From: Saturnia japonica
Lineage: Eukaryota > Arthropoda > Insecta > Lepidoptera > Saturniidae
Assembly (NCBI GenBank): GCA_033032175.1
Contig: CM065323.1
Coordinates: 12,524,001-12,588,000, forward strand
Direction: 5' to 3'
DNA: 64,000 bases
The notes beneath the pieces were generated by a model, which did not search any database, was not told the DNA's origin, and saw only the letters and a list, made by a program, of their open reading frames with translations. A program made the position numbers and the translations under genes. This document shows positions 20,538-31,675 of this stretch, one piece after another. How positions within the stretch are numbered: position 1 is the first letter of the stretch; every line of letters starts with the position of its first letter.

Positions 20538-21185
20538 TAATTGGCATCATGTGTCAACACCCCCCTCCTGGTGGTCAGGCCCGAACTGGATCTCAAAAGA
20601 GACATCAACGTGGCCTATAAATAACACGGTCGAACTAGATTCGGTTCCCGAACTAAAACCTATTCACATTTCCCACGTAATTAATTAGTGACAAATATCC
20701 GAGTACAGACTCCAATCTGGTCTTACGGTCAGCGAACTTGAGTATTCACTGAAGACTTTTGTTCGATATGTTCAGACTACCTCAGTCTCGAACGAGATGC
20801 AGTTTACAATCATATCAAAACTGCTCTCTTAACTGATATTTATGGTCATCACACATAAATCAGTCATAGGCAGGGACCTCAAGTCCCCAAGTCGAATTTC
20901 TAAAGACGTTTTTATATTTTGCAAATCTGCTGCGACTCTCGTAACCTTCCAAGCACTCCATGCCACAGACTCTAGTTTTACGCAGTCGCAAGATAACCAA
21001 CTATTTAGCAACCACTGTAAGTTGCCTAACGGTCTTCCTCTTGTGAGGCAACCTTCATGACAACTCTATATGACCCAAAATAATCACTTCATCACTACAA
21101 TGTTCAATGCCCATATTGTGGTCGTATGATTACATCAGGGTGGTAATAATATACCAAAATTCCTGATGTTATCCCACTTCTGAAT
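20538..21185 (-). other. Leader region of the LTR element
   Basis: In element sense it runs from the primer site to the first array. It has a 60-codon ORF (21011-20829) with several tryptophans and no recognised motif, and stops elsewhere. At 20552-20570 the minus strand reads AGGAGGGGGG followed by TGTTGACAC. That is the look of a polypurine tract joined to the start of a second, different LTR, so the leader may include a scrap of a copia-like element. Confidence 0.5.
21171..21183 (-). promoter_or_regulatory. Probable tRNA-Leu primer-binding site
   Basis: Two bases after the minus-strand LTR end, the sequence reads TCAGAAGTGGGAT. Its complement ATCCCACTTCTGA matches the 3' acceptor end of insect tRNA-Leu as I remember it (…TCCCACTTCTGACA plus CCA). 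The usual TGG for the CCA end is not present, so the match is internal by a few bases. That is either a degenerate site or an offset primer. Confidence 0.5.
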
Positions 21186-21700
21186 TGAAGACAAATTCGA
21201 TAGAATAAACCAAAGATACTTCACTATAATTTCACTTTAATAACTAATCACTGTGTCCACTTGTATACACTATAATTTACTTCATTAACTCTATTAATTC
21301 TTGCACATCCAGCCTGCCTCCTCGCTCAGTACAGACTGCCCGTCCTTTTATAGTAAACCAATATTTAAAGAACCGACATTTTCAATCGGAAAGAATAATA
21401 CCGGAAGTCAAAACTGAGCTACTAAGAGTTAAATAGAACAATATTAAAATCTAGACATATTCTAAAATAAAAGATAATAACAATATGTTTTATGGTAGAC
21501 TAAACAATAATTATCGTCAAGCTAAAAACATAGTATGTTTTATAAAACCTTAAACAATATATTATTTTGTACGAACTACCTCCATGATCGAGAAGTTTTA
21601 ATAGATTTCTCAACTTATTATTCATTTAGCAAATATTAATATTTATTGTAATACGTAATATTTATTAAAATTAGAAACTATATTTTTCGTAAAGCTAACA
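21186..21700 (-). repeat. 5' LTR of the minus-strand element
   Basis: It is 515 bp and starts TGTTAGC on the minus strand at 21700. The U3-like part is AT-rich, the TATA box is at 21352-21345, and a less AT-rich stretch downstream would hold R and U5. It ends CTTCA at 21186, directly followed by the primer-binding site. It differs from the other LTR at one position. Confidence 0.85.
21345..21352 (-). promoter_or_regulatory. TATA box in the 5' LTR
   Basis: TATAAAAG on the minus strand, about 350 bases into the LTR, precedes a GC-richer stretch in which transcription would start. The identical sequence is at 14031-14038 in the other LTR. It supports the minus orientation. Confidence 0.6.
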
Positions 21701-21718
21701 CTTGGTATTATTATTTTT

Positions 21719-21945
21719 TAAACCACTTAAAAAAAGAAGCGCGTTCTCAATTCAAATGTATTTTTTTTATGGCTGAACGAACAGCCATAACTTTTTTGTT
21801 TATGAACAGATTTGGATAATTCTTTTTTTTATTTGATAGATAATACCTATACGATTTCTTTGTCATAGTACCTTCAACTTCGAAGATACACAAGGCAACT
21901 CTTCAAAATTATTGAAGTTTGATTTCTTTTTTGTTAAAAATTATC
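21719..21945 (+). repeat. Interspersed repeat family A, copy 2
   Basis: It starts 'aaccacttaaaaaaagaagc' and ends 'tttttgttaaaaattatc'. It contains a short GGCTGAACG...CAGCC inverted repeat. It lies 18 bp beyond the LTR element. Blocks are as in copy 1. Confidence 0.7.
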
Positions 21946-22823
21946 TTATATATGTACGCATATATAACTTTAAAGCCATGAAACAGAAATGCTATGGTTT
22001 CATCGCTATGTTTTTCTTCACAAAAAAGATAGGAAATCACTGTATAAGACGGAAACTCTTTGGTCAAAAAATTATGCGGTGAAGCAATAAAAATTTACAG
22101 AAGAATAATTAAATTTAAAAATACCCAAAATTATGTATATAGATAGGTTTTGCGACAAAACTGACGTAACTCAAAAAGGACAATACGGCGATTTTAAAAT
22201 TTCACTGTGCCTGATGTTCACAGTGCGATCCAAAAAGAACGGTGACCATCGAGATATCAGATATCCGTCTACGGTCTTTGCTTCATGCCTGCCTGCAATC
22301 CTTTCGGCAGCTGAATATACAACGGCTGATCCCAGTACTTTGCATAATAATTTGAGATATGACAATTTGAAATACAACAATTTTAAACTTGATATTAAAA
22401 ATATCTCATTCTGACAGGTTTGAAGTATGATCCTCATGTTTTCACAGAAAATAACTAAAGATTTATGTTTTGCTATAATCAACTTAAAGGTGATAATTTT
22501 TGAGAAATGCCTTGTTAGTCGCGAATGAGCAGCGATGTGTTAAAATTTGTTCTTTCGAACACTTGTCCACACGACCTTTGTGTTAATGAGGCGTTCGGTT
22601 CCGTTTTTATTGATTTCTACAGAATTGGAAGTGATGCAACCCACGCGAATGAATATCAGTTGCCAATCATTCGGACCGTTATTTCGATTCACAGTTGGAT
22701 GTCCTCAGCTATTGTCTGTTAATGGCCCATTATATTTTAACGATTACAACTCACCGTAATTAACTGACAAGATTATTATCTGTTTATCGTTGGACTTCTT
22801 TAAAATTGTTATTTTAATTTTTC
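21946..22823. other. AT-rich stretch, no recognised gene
   Basis: ORFs of 93 (22133-22414) and 65-70 codons (22525-22759) show no motif I recognise. The 22525-22730 segment is somewhat richer in GC and could be an old transposon scrap. Confidence 0.45.
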
Positions 22824-23050
22824 ATTGATGATGTCGCCCAAGATGGTATCACGCTAAGCCTAGTGCTGGTTTGGATCTCAATTGCAGCTACTGGAATACA
22901 CATATAGGTGCTTGGCGACAGGTTTTCAACTTAAATGTGGTAGTTAGCCAGGCGAGCATTAGACAAGGCCCTACCACCATGCTATAGTTTCATCGCGGTT
23001 TTTTCCTTCACCGAAAGCTCAGGTTTATTGCAGGAATTTGAATTCGCGAC
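22824..23050 (-). repeat. SINE family B copy
   Basis: Blocks: 'cccaagatggtatcacgcta', 'ggtgcttggcgacaggtttt', 'gtggtagttagccaggcgag', 'accaccatgctatagtttca' and 'cttcaccgaaagctcaggtt'. The minus head includes a degenerate B box (CGCGAATTCAAATTCC). It is one of the better-preserved copies. Confidence 0.75.
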
Positions 23051-24084
23051 GATTCGTTGTAGTATTCTTAAATGTTGTTGTATATTTTTATTGTGTTGTT
23101 GCGGTCCATGATTGGTGGTATACTAAATCTGGCTCAGAAATGAAAATGCCAGAACACACCAATAGGTGGCATATTTTATATTTCAGAGTAGTACCTAACT
23201 AAACACCTGAGGACTAAAATTGTTCTAAATATCTTAGTCTCATTGTATACCTCTAAAAATTCAAGTACATCAATGTAGGTTTCGAACCAGTTAATGCTAA
23301 GCCTGCATTGCTTTTCACAGTTTTAGGGATCTCTACAAATTATTACTAATATTATAAATACTAAAATAAGTTTGTTTGTTAATCAATCACGCAAAAATGG
23401 CTAAACGTAATTGGGTAAAATTTGGCAAACAGCGTGTATCTACATTTGTTTCAGTGTTTGTCTTTTAATCACGGTTAAACTACACGACAGATTCTAATAA
23501 AATTAGGCATAGAAGTTGATTATGTCGTGAAATAGGACATAGGATACCTTTACCAGTTATTAATTAATTTTAATTGAACCTAAGCGAAACGAGCCTTAAA
23601 TAAAAGGAAAAAAATTGTACGGCGCCAAAAAAAACTATTTACCTAACTATTTTGTGTTTATGACAGTTAAAAGTATTTTTTAAGATTAACATACAAAGGT
23701 TCCAGTAGTTTGCTTAAGATAATGTGCGAAAGCTATAAAGTTTTATGATAAATTATTTATGATTACTGATTATTATTTATGTACACTGTCGGCCAAAGAT
23801 AAGTACAAAATATCATAAGATGTTAAATTGGTTAACTTAAAACGTAAAATATGAAGAAATTATGACATGACCAGAAATCAGGTCTTGGCAACACAACAAT
23901 ACTATTTTTTGGTCAATTCACTTACAACATTGTTTTATTAATTATTCGGCTTGGATCACCATTGTGGTGAGGCGGAGACTAAATTTATCTGGTCTTTTCA
24001 TTTCAAATACCAACGACCTACAATATCTACAAACATTACAATGTTTTACAAATTACTTTTTTCAAGGTTTTCTGTTTAGTGGGA
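23051..24084. other. AT-rich stretch, no gene
   Basis: Nothing is recognised apart from a fragment near 23380-23530 ('caatcacgcaaaaatggcta' ... 'acgacagattc') resembling common LINE-tail repeats. Confidence 0.45.
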
Positions 24085-24410
24085 CACAACATTAGACATT
24101 AGTTAGACTTCGACCAAATTACAAGATTACTAAATGCTTACACGCATGTTTTTTCCTTCCACTCAGAAGACGAAAATATCTATATTATATGTCGAGCTAG
24201 TTAGATCGAATTTTACGGATATGGAATTATTCAGCTCGCGAACTATTTGCATGTACGGCAGCAGCCCAAGATGAGGTTCAGCCATATTGGCATCCTTGAG
24301 GTTGTTGTCTCGTTTTCACGCTCTGCCCCAAGTCCAGTGAAACTGTCAAAGCCTTTCTAGACTCTAATGGCTCCAGGGCCCTTAATGGCTGATGATAACT
24401 GAAATGGCTT
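24085..24410 (+). mobile_element. Diverged 3' UTR copy of the Jockey-type family
   Basis: It aligns with 17500-17840 of the ORF1-only element: 'gagctagttagatcgaattt' (compare GCTCGAATCG), 'ctcgcgaactatttgcatgt' with 'acg', 'gccatattggcatcctt', 'ccccaagtccagtgaaactg' and 'ggctccagggcccttaatgg' with 'ct'. The copy is 5'-truncated with no coding part and no surviving A tail. Confidence 0.75.
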
Positions 24411-25495
24411 AACTTAATCCTCTGTTACAGCAATAATACCGCAAATTACATTTTCTAATAAATATATGTTAAAGTTGAGGATTGACGCTAAGTACTATGT
24501 TTGGCGAAAACATGATTGCATAAAATTTTCTCAATAGAAAAAAAATTCAAAGTTGCCTCCAAACCGAAAAATAAACCGCTAGTACTCAAAATATTCCACA
24601 TATTTGTTCATGAAGCTTTGTATACTAACTGAACGAAATATAAAGCAGAGACTATGTTTTTTCAATTTTTAAAATAGCTATTAATGTCGCTAAAAAATAA
24701 ATTACCTAAACTATTGCGCTTTAAAGCAACACCCCACCCTGCCCCTAACTCCCGGCGCATTCAATCTCGCTTCGGCTTTCATGTAGGGAGCGTGTATCGC
24801 TTGCGCTCAGCACACAATTACGCACAATGATGGCGAAACCATGTAAATAAAATTATTCATGCAAAAAACACCCATAATACCAACTATACAAGCGATAAAT
24901 AAATATACTTTTTCATTTTGATAATATTTAAATATATTTTAACATAAAATCGCTTCAACCTCGAGTGACCCCAAGCAACAATAGTACTAGAGTTAATGAA
25001 ACATTTAATTACGTAATGTTTTATGTCTAACTGATCGGCATTATCTATAGAAATAATATCGCTTTTTAAAATTCATTTTGCTATTTTTAATAAACGTAGT
25101 CACTCATGTAGCATAGACATACTTTAACCCTTTAAATCTTTACAGACAATACGATCGTTGAGGAAAAAATGAGTAATGCAGGTACAATTACGAAAAAATG
25201 TAAAACACTAAATGTTTACTGTGCATTATAATTACAACAAATAGACAGAATTTTCGCACACCCATTAGCGATTAAGGCATTACGTTAATTTAACTTCTTG
25301 TTTTATTAGAGTTAGTGTTACGACTTACTGTAAAATCGTTTGTTATCGATATTATTTGATTTACTATGCGTAATATTTAACCTCACAATATTTTATTCAA
25401 GCTGGACGTCTATCTTACCTACTTGAGCTATAGTTGGGCGGGAAGACGCCAGGAGTAAATTTCATTTCTTAATTTTTTCTTTTCATATTTAACAG
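24411..25495. other. AT-rich stretch with one GC-richer patch
   Basis: There is no gene. At 24725-24840 a patch ('caacaccccaccctgcccct', 'cgcattcaatctcgcttcgg') is much richer in GC than its surroundings, with no ORF or repeat I can name. Confidence 0.45.
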
Positions 25496-25499
25496 ATCG

Positions 25500-26177
25500 C
25501 TGTCTAAAAGTAAGTGTTAATGGGGCAACCTCTTCGGGATCTTTGGCTAGAATCGGCGTCTCACAGGGTTCGATATTGGGACCGTTTTTGTTTTTAGTCT
25601 ATATAAATGATCTACCCTTAATGGTTAAGAACCGTGCTAACATTGTTCTTTTTGTAGACGATACTTCACTTACATTAGTGAAAACAAAAGATTCAGAGGT
25701 TCGGCATGTAATTAATACTTTAGTTAAAACATCAGAATGATTTGCTTTAATAATGTATTTTTAACTGTAAACAAAACAAAATGTATCAGATTTGCCTTAC
25801 CTAATGTCCAACGTGTTGGGAGTAATATTAAGATAGAAGGGAACTTCAGCGGATCCCCGTAGCGGACTCGACACAGAAGCATGATAAAGTCATGATAAAG
25901 TCACAGTGGATGATAAAGTCCGCTGAGCGGACGCGTCACTGACGAGAGGATCGTTCCATCTTTTAAACTTAGAAAAAGAAATATAAGTTTTTTAGGTAGT
26001 TGTGGTATGTTCTATACAAAACTTCCTAAGCACATTACCGATTTGCCAGTTAATAAGTTCAAAAATCATGTTAAGTACGTTTTATTGTCGAAAGGGTATT
26101 TATAGGGTAACTGATTACGTGAATGATGGTGATGTCTGGATCTAAATTGAATTAAAAATATTTTGATTTTGATTTAA
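25500..26177 (+). pseudogene. LINE reverse-transcriptase relic, CR1/Jockey group
   Basis: The 5' part (25543-25740) encodes GVSQGSILGPFLFLVYINDL (motif B) and FVDDTSL (motif C; the usual YADD/FADD is FVDD), then stops. The 3' part (about 26005-26130) encodes LPKHITDLPVNKFKNHV, typical of the C-terminal end of CR1-like ORF2. The thumb and connection between them are lost and replaced by a short GC-rich segment. The end carries a degenerate TTTTGA microsatellite, as in CR1-type 3' tails. It is dead and heavily truncated. Confidence 0.8.
25881..25932 (+). repeat. Three ATGATAAAGTC units plus a palindrome
   Basis: Copies lie at 25881-25891, 25892-25902 and 25910-25920. The last runs into GTCCGC-TGA-GCGGAC (25918-25932). 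It sits at the deletion joint of the LINE relic, so it is probably filler DNA from break repair. Confidence 0.8.
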
Positions 26178-26751
26178 GAAACGAGGAAGCGAATCACTCA
26201 CATGTGACATTACTTTAAATCACACCTGAAAACCTATATATTATTAGGCGTATAACATAGTTATGCTTGTGTCGCTATGTACTCGCAGGTACTGGACGTA
26301 AGTCTGAACTGAGTTGCTACTTTATTCTGTGGGTATATAACCTGATAATCTACTGAAACCCCAAAGGCCTCCACTCCACCATAGCAACCCCGAGCCTCGC
26401 ATACCTGCTTTTCTTGTCTGATTAACTAATATACGGATCAGGTTATGGTTCGTAATTTAACTTAACTGGTCTGAACTTGTCGCTGCTCCGAAGGTGTCCT
26501 GATAACTGAAACGTCCGAGAATGCTTCTTTAGCACGTCACGAGTTGTCTATCGTCATTATTTTAAAATTAGCGAATGCTTGCTTATTCTTGCACACATGT
26601 AACAGATATTAACGTCTCCTTAATAAAAGTATGGAAGATGTATTAAAAATATTCTGCGTAATAAAATTTATAGAACTGGCTTAATAAGTGACTTATTAAG
26701 AGGCATGACATTTTGCACTGGAGTTTCTTATATAAAGCAGAGTTAAGGCAA
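26178..26751. other. No gene recognised
   Basis: AT-rich with no supported ORF. 26340-26420 is less AT-rich but unassigned. Confidence 0.45.
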
Positions 26752-27035
26752 TGACGGCTTAATGAGAGTATGTATGGACATCGCGTCGATCGACGTAAGT
26801 TCGAATCCTGGCAATGAGCTAGAGCTTTCAATTAAGGAAAACGTCGTGATAAAACCATAGCATGGTGGTAGGGGTTTTCCTAATACCCGCCTGGTTAGCT
26901 ACCACTGTCAGGTTGTTAATCTGTCACCAAACCCCTATAGGTATGATTCGGCAGCTGCACTTGAGGTCCAGTCCTCCACTAATGCCACATCATTACTTAA
27001 GATCAGGTGAGATTTTGGCAACAACACTAAACCCA
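26752..27035 (+). repeat. SINE family B, near-complete copy
   Basis: The A box region GGCTTAATGAGAGTATG and the B box GTTCGAATCCTGG (about 26800-26812) head the element. The standard body follows: 'ccatagcatggtggtagggg', 'acccgcctggttagctacca', 'tcaccaaacccctataggta', 'cagctgcacttgaggtccag'. It ends near 'gatcaggtgagattttg'. A Pol III tRNA-type promoter layout is visible. Confidence 0.8.
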
Positions 27036-27264
27036 CATCGATAAAAAAGGTGAGCAGTAAAATGAGGTTTTTGAAAATTGTAGTCACGATAAAATAAGGT
27101 GTTAGGTTTTAATATAGGATAATTACTGAGATGCTACACATAAGAAATTTCATCGATCATATGGGCTAGCTCACAGTGAATGAAGCTTTAGTCGAATTAC
27201 AACATCGAATCGAATTAATTTCAATTTTCTTCATGTTTGCAGTTCGCATTTAATGGTGATAAAA

Positions 27265-27455
27265 CTGTTTATTACCCGTTTGCGAAAGAGGTAGATTATG
27301 TTTCTAGTGTCTATATATGTATATATTTATGTCTATTACTTTGGCACGCTCTGTAGCCTAAACGGCTTCATGGATTTTAGCATACGAGTTGTCATTTGAT
27401 TCGTCTTAATTGTCAAGTGTTTTTGTTGCAGTCGGGTTTTTGTTTTCTTTTTAAT
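27265..27455 (+). repeat. MITE-like family D, copy 2
   Basis: It starts 'ttacccgtttgcgaaagagg' and ends 'gttgcagtcgggtttttgtt', showing the inverted ACCCGACTGC-type termini. The internal block 'ctttggcacgctctgtagcc' with 'taaacgg' is shared with copies 1, 3 and 4. The GTAT tract is decayed. Confidence 0.65.
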
Positions 27456-28882
27456 AATTTAGCTTATTTTAAATCGATAAAATGACAAACATACCAAAAA
27501 GGTTATTACCATTCGCTACCGAAAAAAACATATTAATTATTTATTATGAGCTATAATGTGTTGTATTTCATAATTGTATGTATATATTAGTATATTATTA
27601 TATATATTTGTTCCTAAATTTAAATAATTATGTTACAAAATAGATATTATTTAAAAAAATATCTTATTATTATTTTAATTAGTTTCGCAAATTGATTTTA
27701 TCACCATAATCTGTCATTGAGAATAATTATATTCACACTGTATAGTTAGACAAATCATGGTAAATATGTTTATTATAATCATATTTTATGATTTTTTAGA
27801 ATACTATAATGGACTAATAGTTTTGTAATGAAATATGCCCCCTCTATACAACATTTTATTTAAATCGGTGGTGAATAAATAAAATTTAAATTCTTTGCAA
27901 CTATTTTTTAAGCTTTCCAATATTATTATTGAGAATTATTTTTGCCTCTTAATTTTAAAATGACATATAATTCCGATGTATAAAATTGCGTTACCCTCGG
28001 TTAAGCCATTTTTGTGAGAAAACCAGAAAAACAAAAAAAATACAATGTCATATTATAAAGATAAATTAACTGTTATTTCTATAAGCTGTATTTTCTTTAT
28101 GAAAAATAAAATAAGCAAATAAAGTTAATATAATAATTGAACTATCTTGCTTATAAGATACAAAGTTATTGAGACTTAGGAAATTAGGGAGCAGGGGCGG
28201 CAGTGCGCCCGCCAAATTGAGCACGGCCGTACCATCCTTTTCTCGAAGCGACTCACGGCACTTTTGACACCCCTATAACTTCGTTGTATACAAAGCAAGA
28301 AGTTTGAATTTTTGGAGATCATGAGTACATAATATAACTGGTTATATTGCCAATATACTTAAGAGATTTCACTACTTTTTATAGACAAACCATCTCAATC
28401 AAGACTTGGTCCATTTTTACAGCATGCAAAATGTCTTGGGATTATGTCTTACATTTTGCATATAGCGACTTAAATATGACATTATATAATTGCTAAAACC
28501 TAAAACCTTTTCATTAAGTCTGTAGCTAAACCATGAAATTTATTTATGTTGTTCTCTTTTCTTAAATTTTTACATAGACTGCAGTCTTTGCACTTTAAGG
28601 ATGTTCATAAATTTCAAAAGATGTCACCTCTCAAGTGAGTCTAGACAAGCTTTATTGGTATGAATATTAATTGCCAATAAAAATGTTTCAACACTTCCCT
28701 AGTAATAGACCAAAATGATATTATGTACTTTATTTATACTGTTTCTGTTATTACTCAGAAATATTTTTTATACGTTTGCATTTCCATTAAAAGAGATATG
28801 GCATATAGAAAGTTCTTTGGAGTTTTCTCTTTGCTTGGATAGTCCCACCAGTGGAATACAGAAGATCACAGCCAAATATAAA
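27456..28882. other. AT-rich stretch with one repeat fragment
   Basis: There is no gene. At 28190-28290 'gggcggcagtgcgcccgcc', 'gagcacggccgtaccatcct' and 'gacacccctataacttcg' form a GC-rich block of a kind I have seen repeatedly in moth genomes. Family unknown. Confidence 0.45.
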
Positions 28883-29050
28883 ATAGTGTTGTGTTCCTGC
28901 GGTGAGCAGGGTTTCCCGAGCTCCTTGGGGTAGGGGGGTTCAAAGTCGGCAACGCGCTAGTGTTACCAATGGTATTGTAGACTACGGTAGCCAACTTATC
29001 ATCTAGCGGGCCGTATGCTTGTTTCACCTTAGTAGAATGAAAAAAAAAAC
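28883..29050 (+). mobile_element. LINE 3' tail (family F), truncated
   Basis: 'gtgttcctgcggtgagcagg', 'tcggcaacgcgctagtg', 'agactacggtagccaactta' and 'gcgggccgtatgcttgtttc' are followed by an A-run at 29039-29050. The same tail is at 38062-38240 and, attached to coding sequence, at 48180-48570. It is a 5'-truncated insertion. Confidence 0.7.
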
Positions 29051-29325
29051 TAATTGTTCAATGCAAGTAAGACGTACTATAGTTCATTTTACATATCTAT
29101 CGCTATCTTTTATCTCTATCAGATTTTAGAATGAACGATGCTTTGTTTTTCTCTTTTCTTCGCATCCTCTATCTTTGTTCACATTCGTAAGCTCTTCAAG
29201 CACGTAAGACTCGCCGGTTCTGAGAAAATTAGATTTTCTTGTGGTCACTTTTTATTTCAACCGTATTGTGAGCAGTTGGATAACCTTGGTCTATATTCCA
29301 CATAGGTTTCGCTTTCCCTTTTTGC

Positions 29326-29539
29326 GTGACTTCAAAAACAAGTTACATGTTCTCAATTCGATTGTATATATTTTTTAGTATGGACGCTCAGGCATAACTT
29401 TTTTGTTTATGAAGTGGTTCAGATGATTCTTTTTTCTTTGGAAAGAGCGTGATCTTTAAGGGTGGCCCAATTTTAATTTCAATGACAATGGACCTTTTGG
29501 TTTTGGACCTGATTTTATTTTTCTTTTTATTGACAATTG
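29326..29539 (+). repeat. Interspersed repeat family A, copy 3
   Basis: It begins 'gtgacttcaaaaacaagtta' and contains 'tctcaattcgattgtatata', 'gcataacttttttgtttatg' and 'agggtggcccaattttaatt'. Same family and orientation as copies 1, 2 and 4. Confidence 0.7.
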
Positions 29540-31675
29540 TTACTATTTTATCATTCAAAGGTTGCACATATCCAGATCAACGAAGAATAGGTAGCTTTAA
29601 ACTTTAGACACTGCCTTCAAATCAGTCGATCGTATGTAAATCTTTACTATTAATAATTCCACTAATGTACGAGTAACTCATATCAACTGTAATTGTTAAA
29701 AGGTAAATTATAATTACATTAATTAAAATATATTACTGACCGATACCATTTGTCGCTTCAATATTATGTATATAATATATATTGTATATATACTGTATTT
29801 GGTTTATATTATATTTATAAATAATAATCATGTTAAGTACCTAATAATATTTCTTCATAAGTATTGTTTAGTTTACAATATATTAGCGACCCGCCGCAGC
29901 TTCACACGGGTGTAATTTATAAAGTGTCGTCATTAAAAAAAATAGTAACCGAGAGGTCCGCACTCTGTCAGTGGTCGCGGATGTCATACTGGCCTGTGTA
30001 AATATTTCTTCACGTTATATTTGATGAACCCAATGACGTAAGAAGGAAGAATACATTGGCCGGGAGATGGTTCTACAGTTCCACGGTACTACAAAGATAA
30101 AACACAGAGAACATCTATATAATGATAAGTATATTTCATATCGATAACGATGACTACGTAATATCGACAGAAGCTTAGTTTAAAGGCTAAATTTCGATGT
30201 GAATCCAGCACTAGTGAAGCGGATGCGGTCAGCATTACGGCCTTCACATGCGCGTTGCCCTTTTGACGAGCCCGGCAGTTGGGAGGCCTGTACTGGCACG
30301 AACTTTCAAGGCATTATATTACAATGCATATTATGTTGTAAATATGCAAATGATCATTAAATCATATTTCGGTAATCAGTAGCTTACGCTATTCATTATT
30401 TGCAGGTCCTTTCTACACAATTCATAAGATTTAAAAGTATGTTTGTATTGTAAAAAATAACAGTTTATAGTAAATGAATATTTTATGTACTTTTAACAAA
30501 ACATCAACTTTTAACATTTTTCTCTGTCTGTCTGTTTGTTCCGAGTAATCTCCGAAACGGTTGGACTGGTTTTGTAAACTTGTAGATAGCTATGTTATAA
30601 GGAGTAGTAACTTAGGCTACTTTTTTTATAATTTGAGTTTCACACAAAAACAACGGTAGTGGTGAATCAATTCGAGCGCTTAAATGGCTTTCGCTGAGTA
30701 AACCATAAGAGATAATTATATTAAATAAAGTTACTATATAATTATTTTTTAGAACTTAAAAATACCTAAAAAATGCAGCATGAGTATATATCTATCTTCT
30801 AAGGATCACCCGCAATAAGTAATTTTCCGGGAGAGGGGTAGCTCAATTCGCGCGTGTGCTTAATCGATGGGATTCAGAGTCAGAGCAGAGTCACGGGTAC
30901 ATCTAATTTATACATTTAACTAGTTGACCCGGCAGACGTAGTTCTGTTCTTTCCAGCAGTTCGTAACTTCACCACAGCATCACCTATCCCGACAACAATT
31001 TTGTTCCTGATAACTTTTCTCGAGTCATAATTAACAAAACACATATCCATTGTTCCAATCGAGTATAAAGTTCATTAAAAAAATCTAATAATAAATAGCA
31101 ATTACAGTTTTTCTAGACTTCTCCAGTTTATTCGATGCTTTCAAAGTAACATAAAAAAATTAGCCAATCGGTTTAGCCTTTCTCAAGTGATGTGCTTACC
31201 AACAAACAGAATTTTATTTATACTAGCGATCGCCCTAAGCTCAAAATTCGGCCTAAGCCTTTTTATCATTTACTATTTTCTGTTTGACATTTGTTTGGGG
31301 GTTCTAAGTTCAATAGCATAAGTCAGGTTAGGATCCGCAGTATTAATTGATTTAATGTAATATATTAGTAACAGATATTATAGAAATTTTTTTGCCTTCT
31401 GCACTCCTTTTCCATATAAACTTTAACCATGCCAAATCTCACAGTCTTCCGTGCACGCAATACGCTTAAAATGATACTGAAACCTTTTGCTTCACGTATA
31501 TAGATAGATTACATCAATGTCAGGTTACGATGCTGCAAGTGAACTAGCTGGGGCAACCAGGAGAGAGTTAGTAGTTATAGTAGAACTAGCCCAGGAGTTA
31601 ATTTATTGATGCTTTATAATGCTCGAGTTCTATCTTGTTTGCACAAAAATTTGACGGTACTGTTTCGTTTCGTTG
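29540..31675. other. AT-rich stretch with scattered LINE/Helitron-like tails
   Basis: There is no gene. 29885-29925 ('gcgacccgccgcagcttcac', 'acgggtg'), 30530-30620 ('tctccgaaacggttggactg') and 30920-30960 ('ctagttgacccggcagacgt') are the kind of short tails that abound in Lepidoptera. 30180-30300 is GC-richer and unassigned. Confidence 0.4.

Larger units (their letters stand above)
13872..21700 (-). mobile_element. LTR retroelement without gag-pol, carrying tandem arrays and two nested transposons
   Basis: Two direct copies of 515 bp (13872-14386 and 21186-21700) differ at one base (14055 G, 21369 A). Each begins TG and ends CA, and the pair is flanked by CTTG on both sides (13868-13871 and 21701-21704), a plausible 4-bp target duplication. 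On the minus strand each LTR has TATAAAAG, and a tRNA-Leu-like primer site follows the upstream LTR, so the element reads right to left. Between the LTRs there is no integrase, reverse transcriptase or protease. The interior holds a leader of about 650 bp, a 66-bp array, a 27-bp array and a 49-bp GC-rich array. A Jockey-type element and a mariner interrupt the last of these. Without those insertions the element would be about 3.4 kb. It resembles a LARD-type non-autonomous element. No classical polypurine tract precedes the 3' LTR, which is a weak point. The alternative is two independent dispersed repeats, but the shared length, ends and flanks argue against it. Confidence 0.8.

Noticed and set aside
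19086..20620. Long ORFs of 423, 324, 226, 146 and 123 codons across the 66-bp array
   Set aside because: The unit is exactly 22 codons, so any frame open in one unit is open in all. They exist on both strands and in several frames.
25935..25965. Hammerhead ribozyme core (CTGACGAG)
   Set aside because: The matching GAAA after a paired stem II and the third strand of the core are missing.
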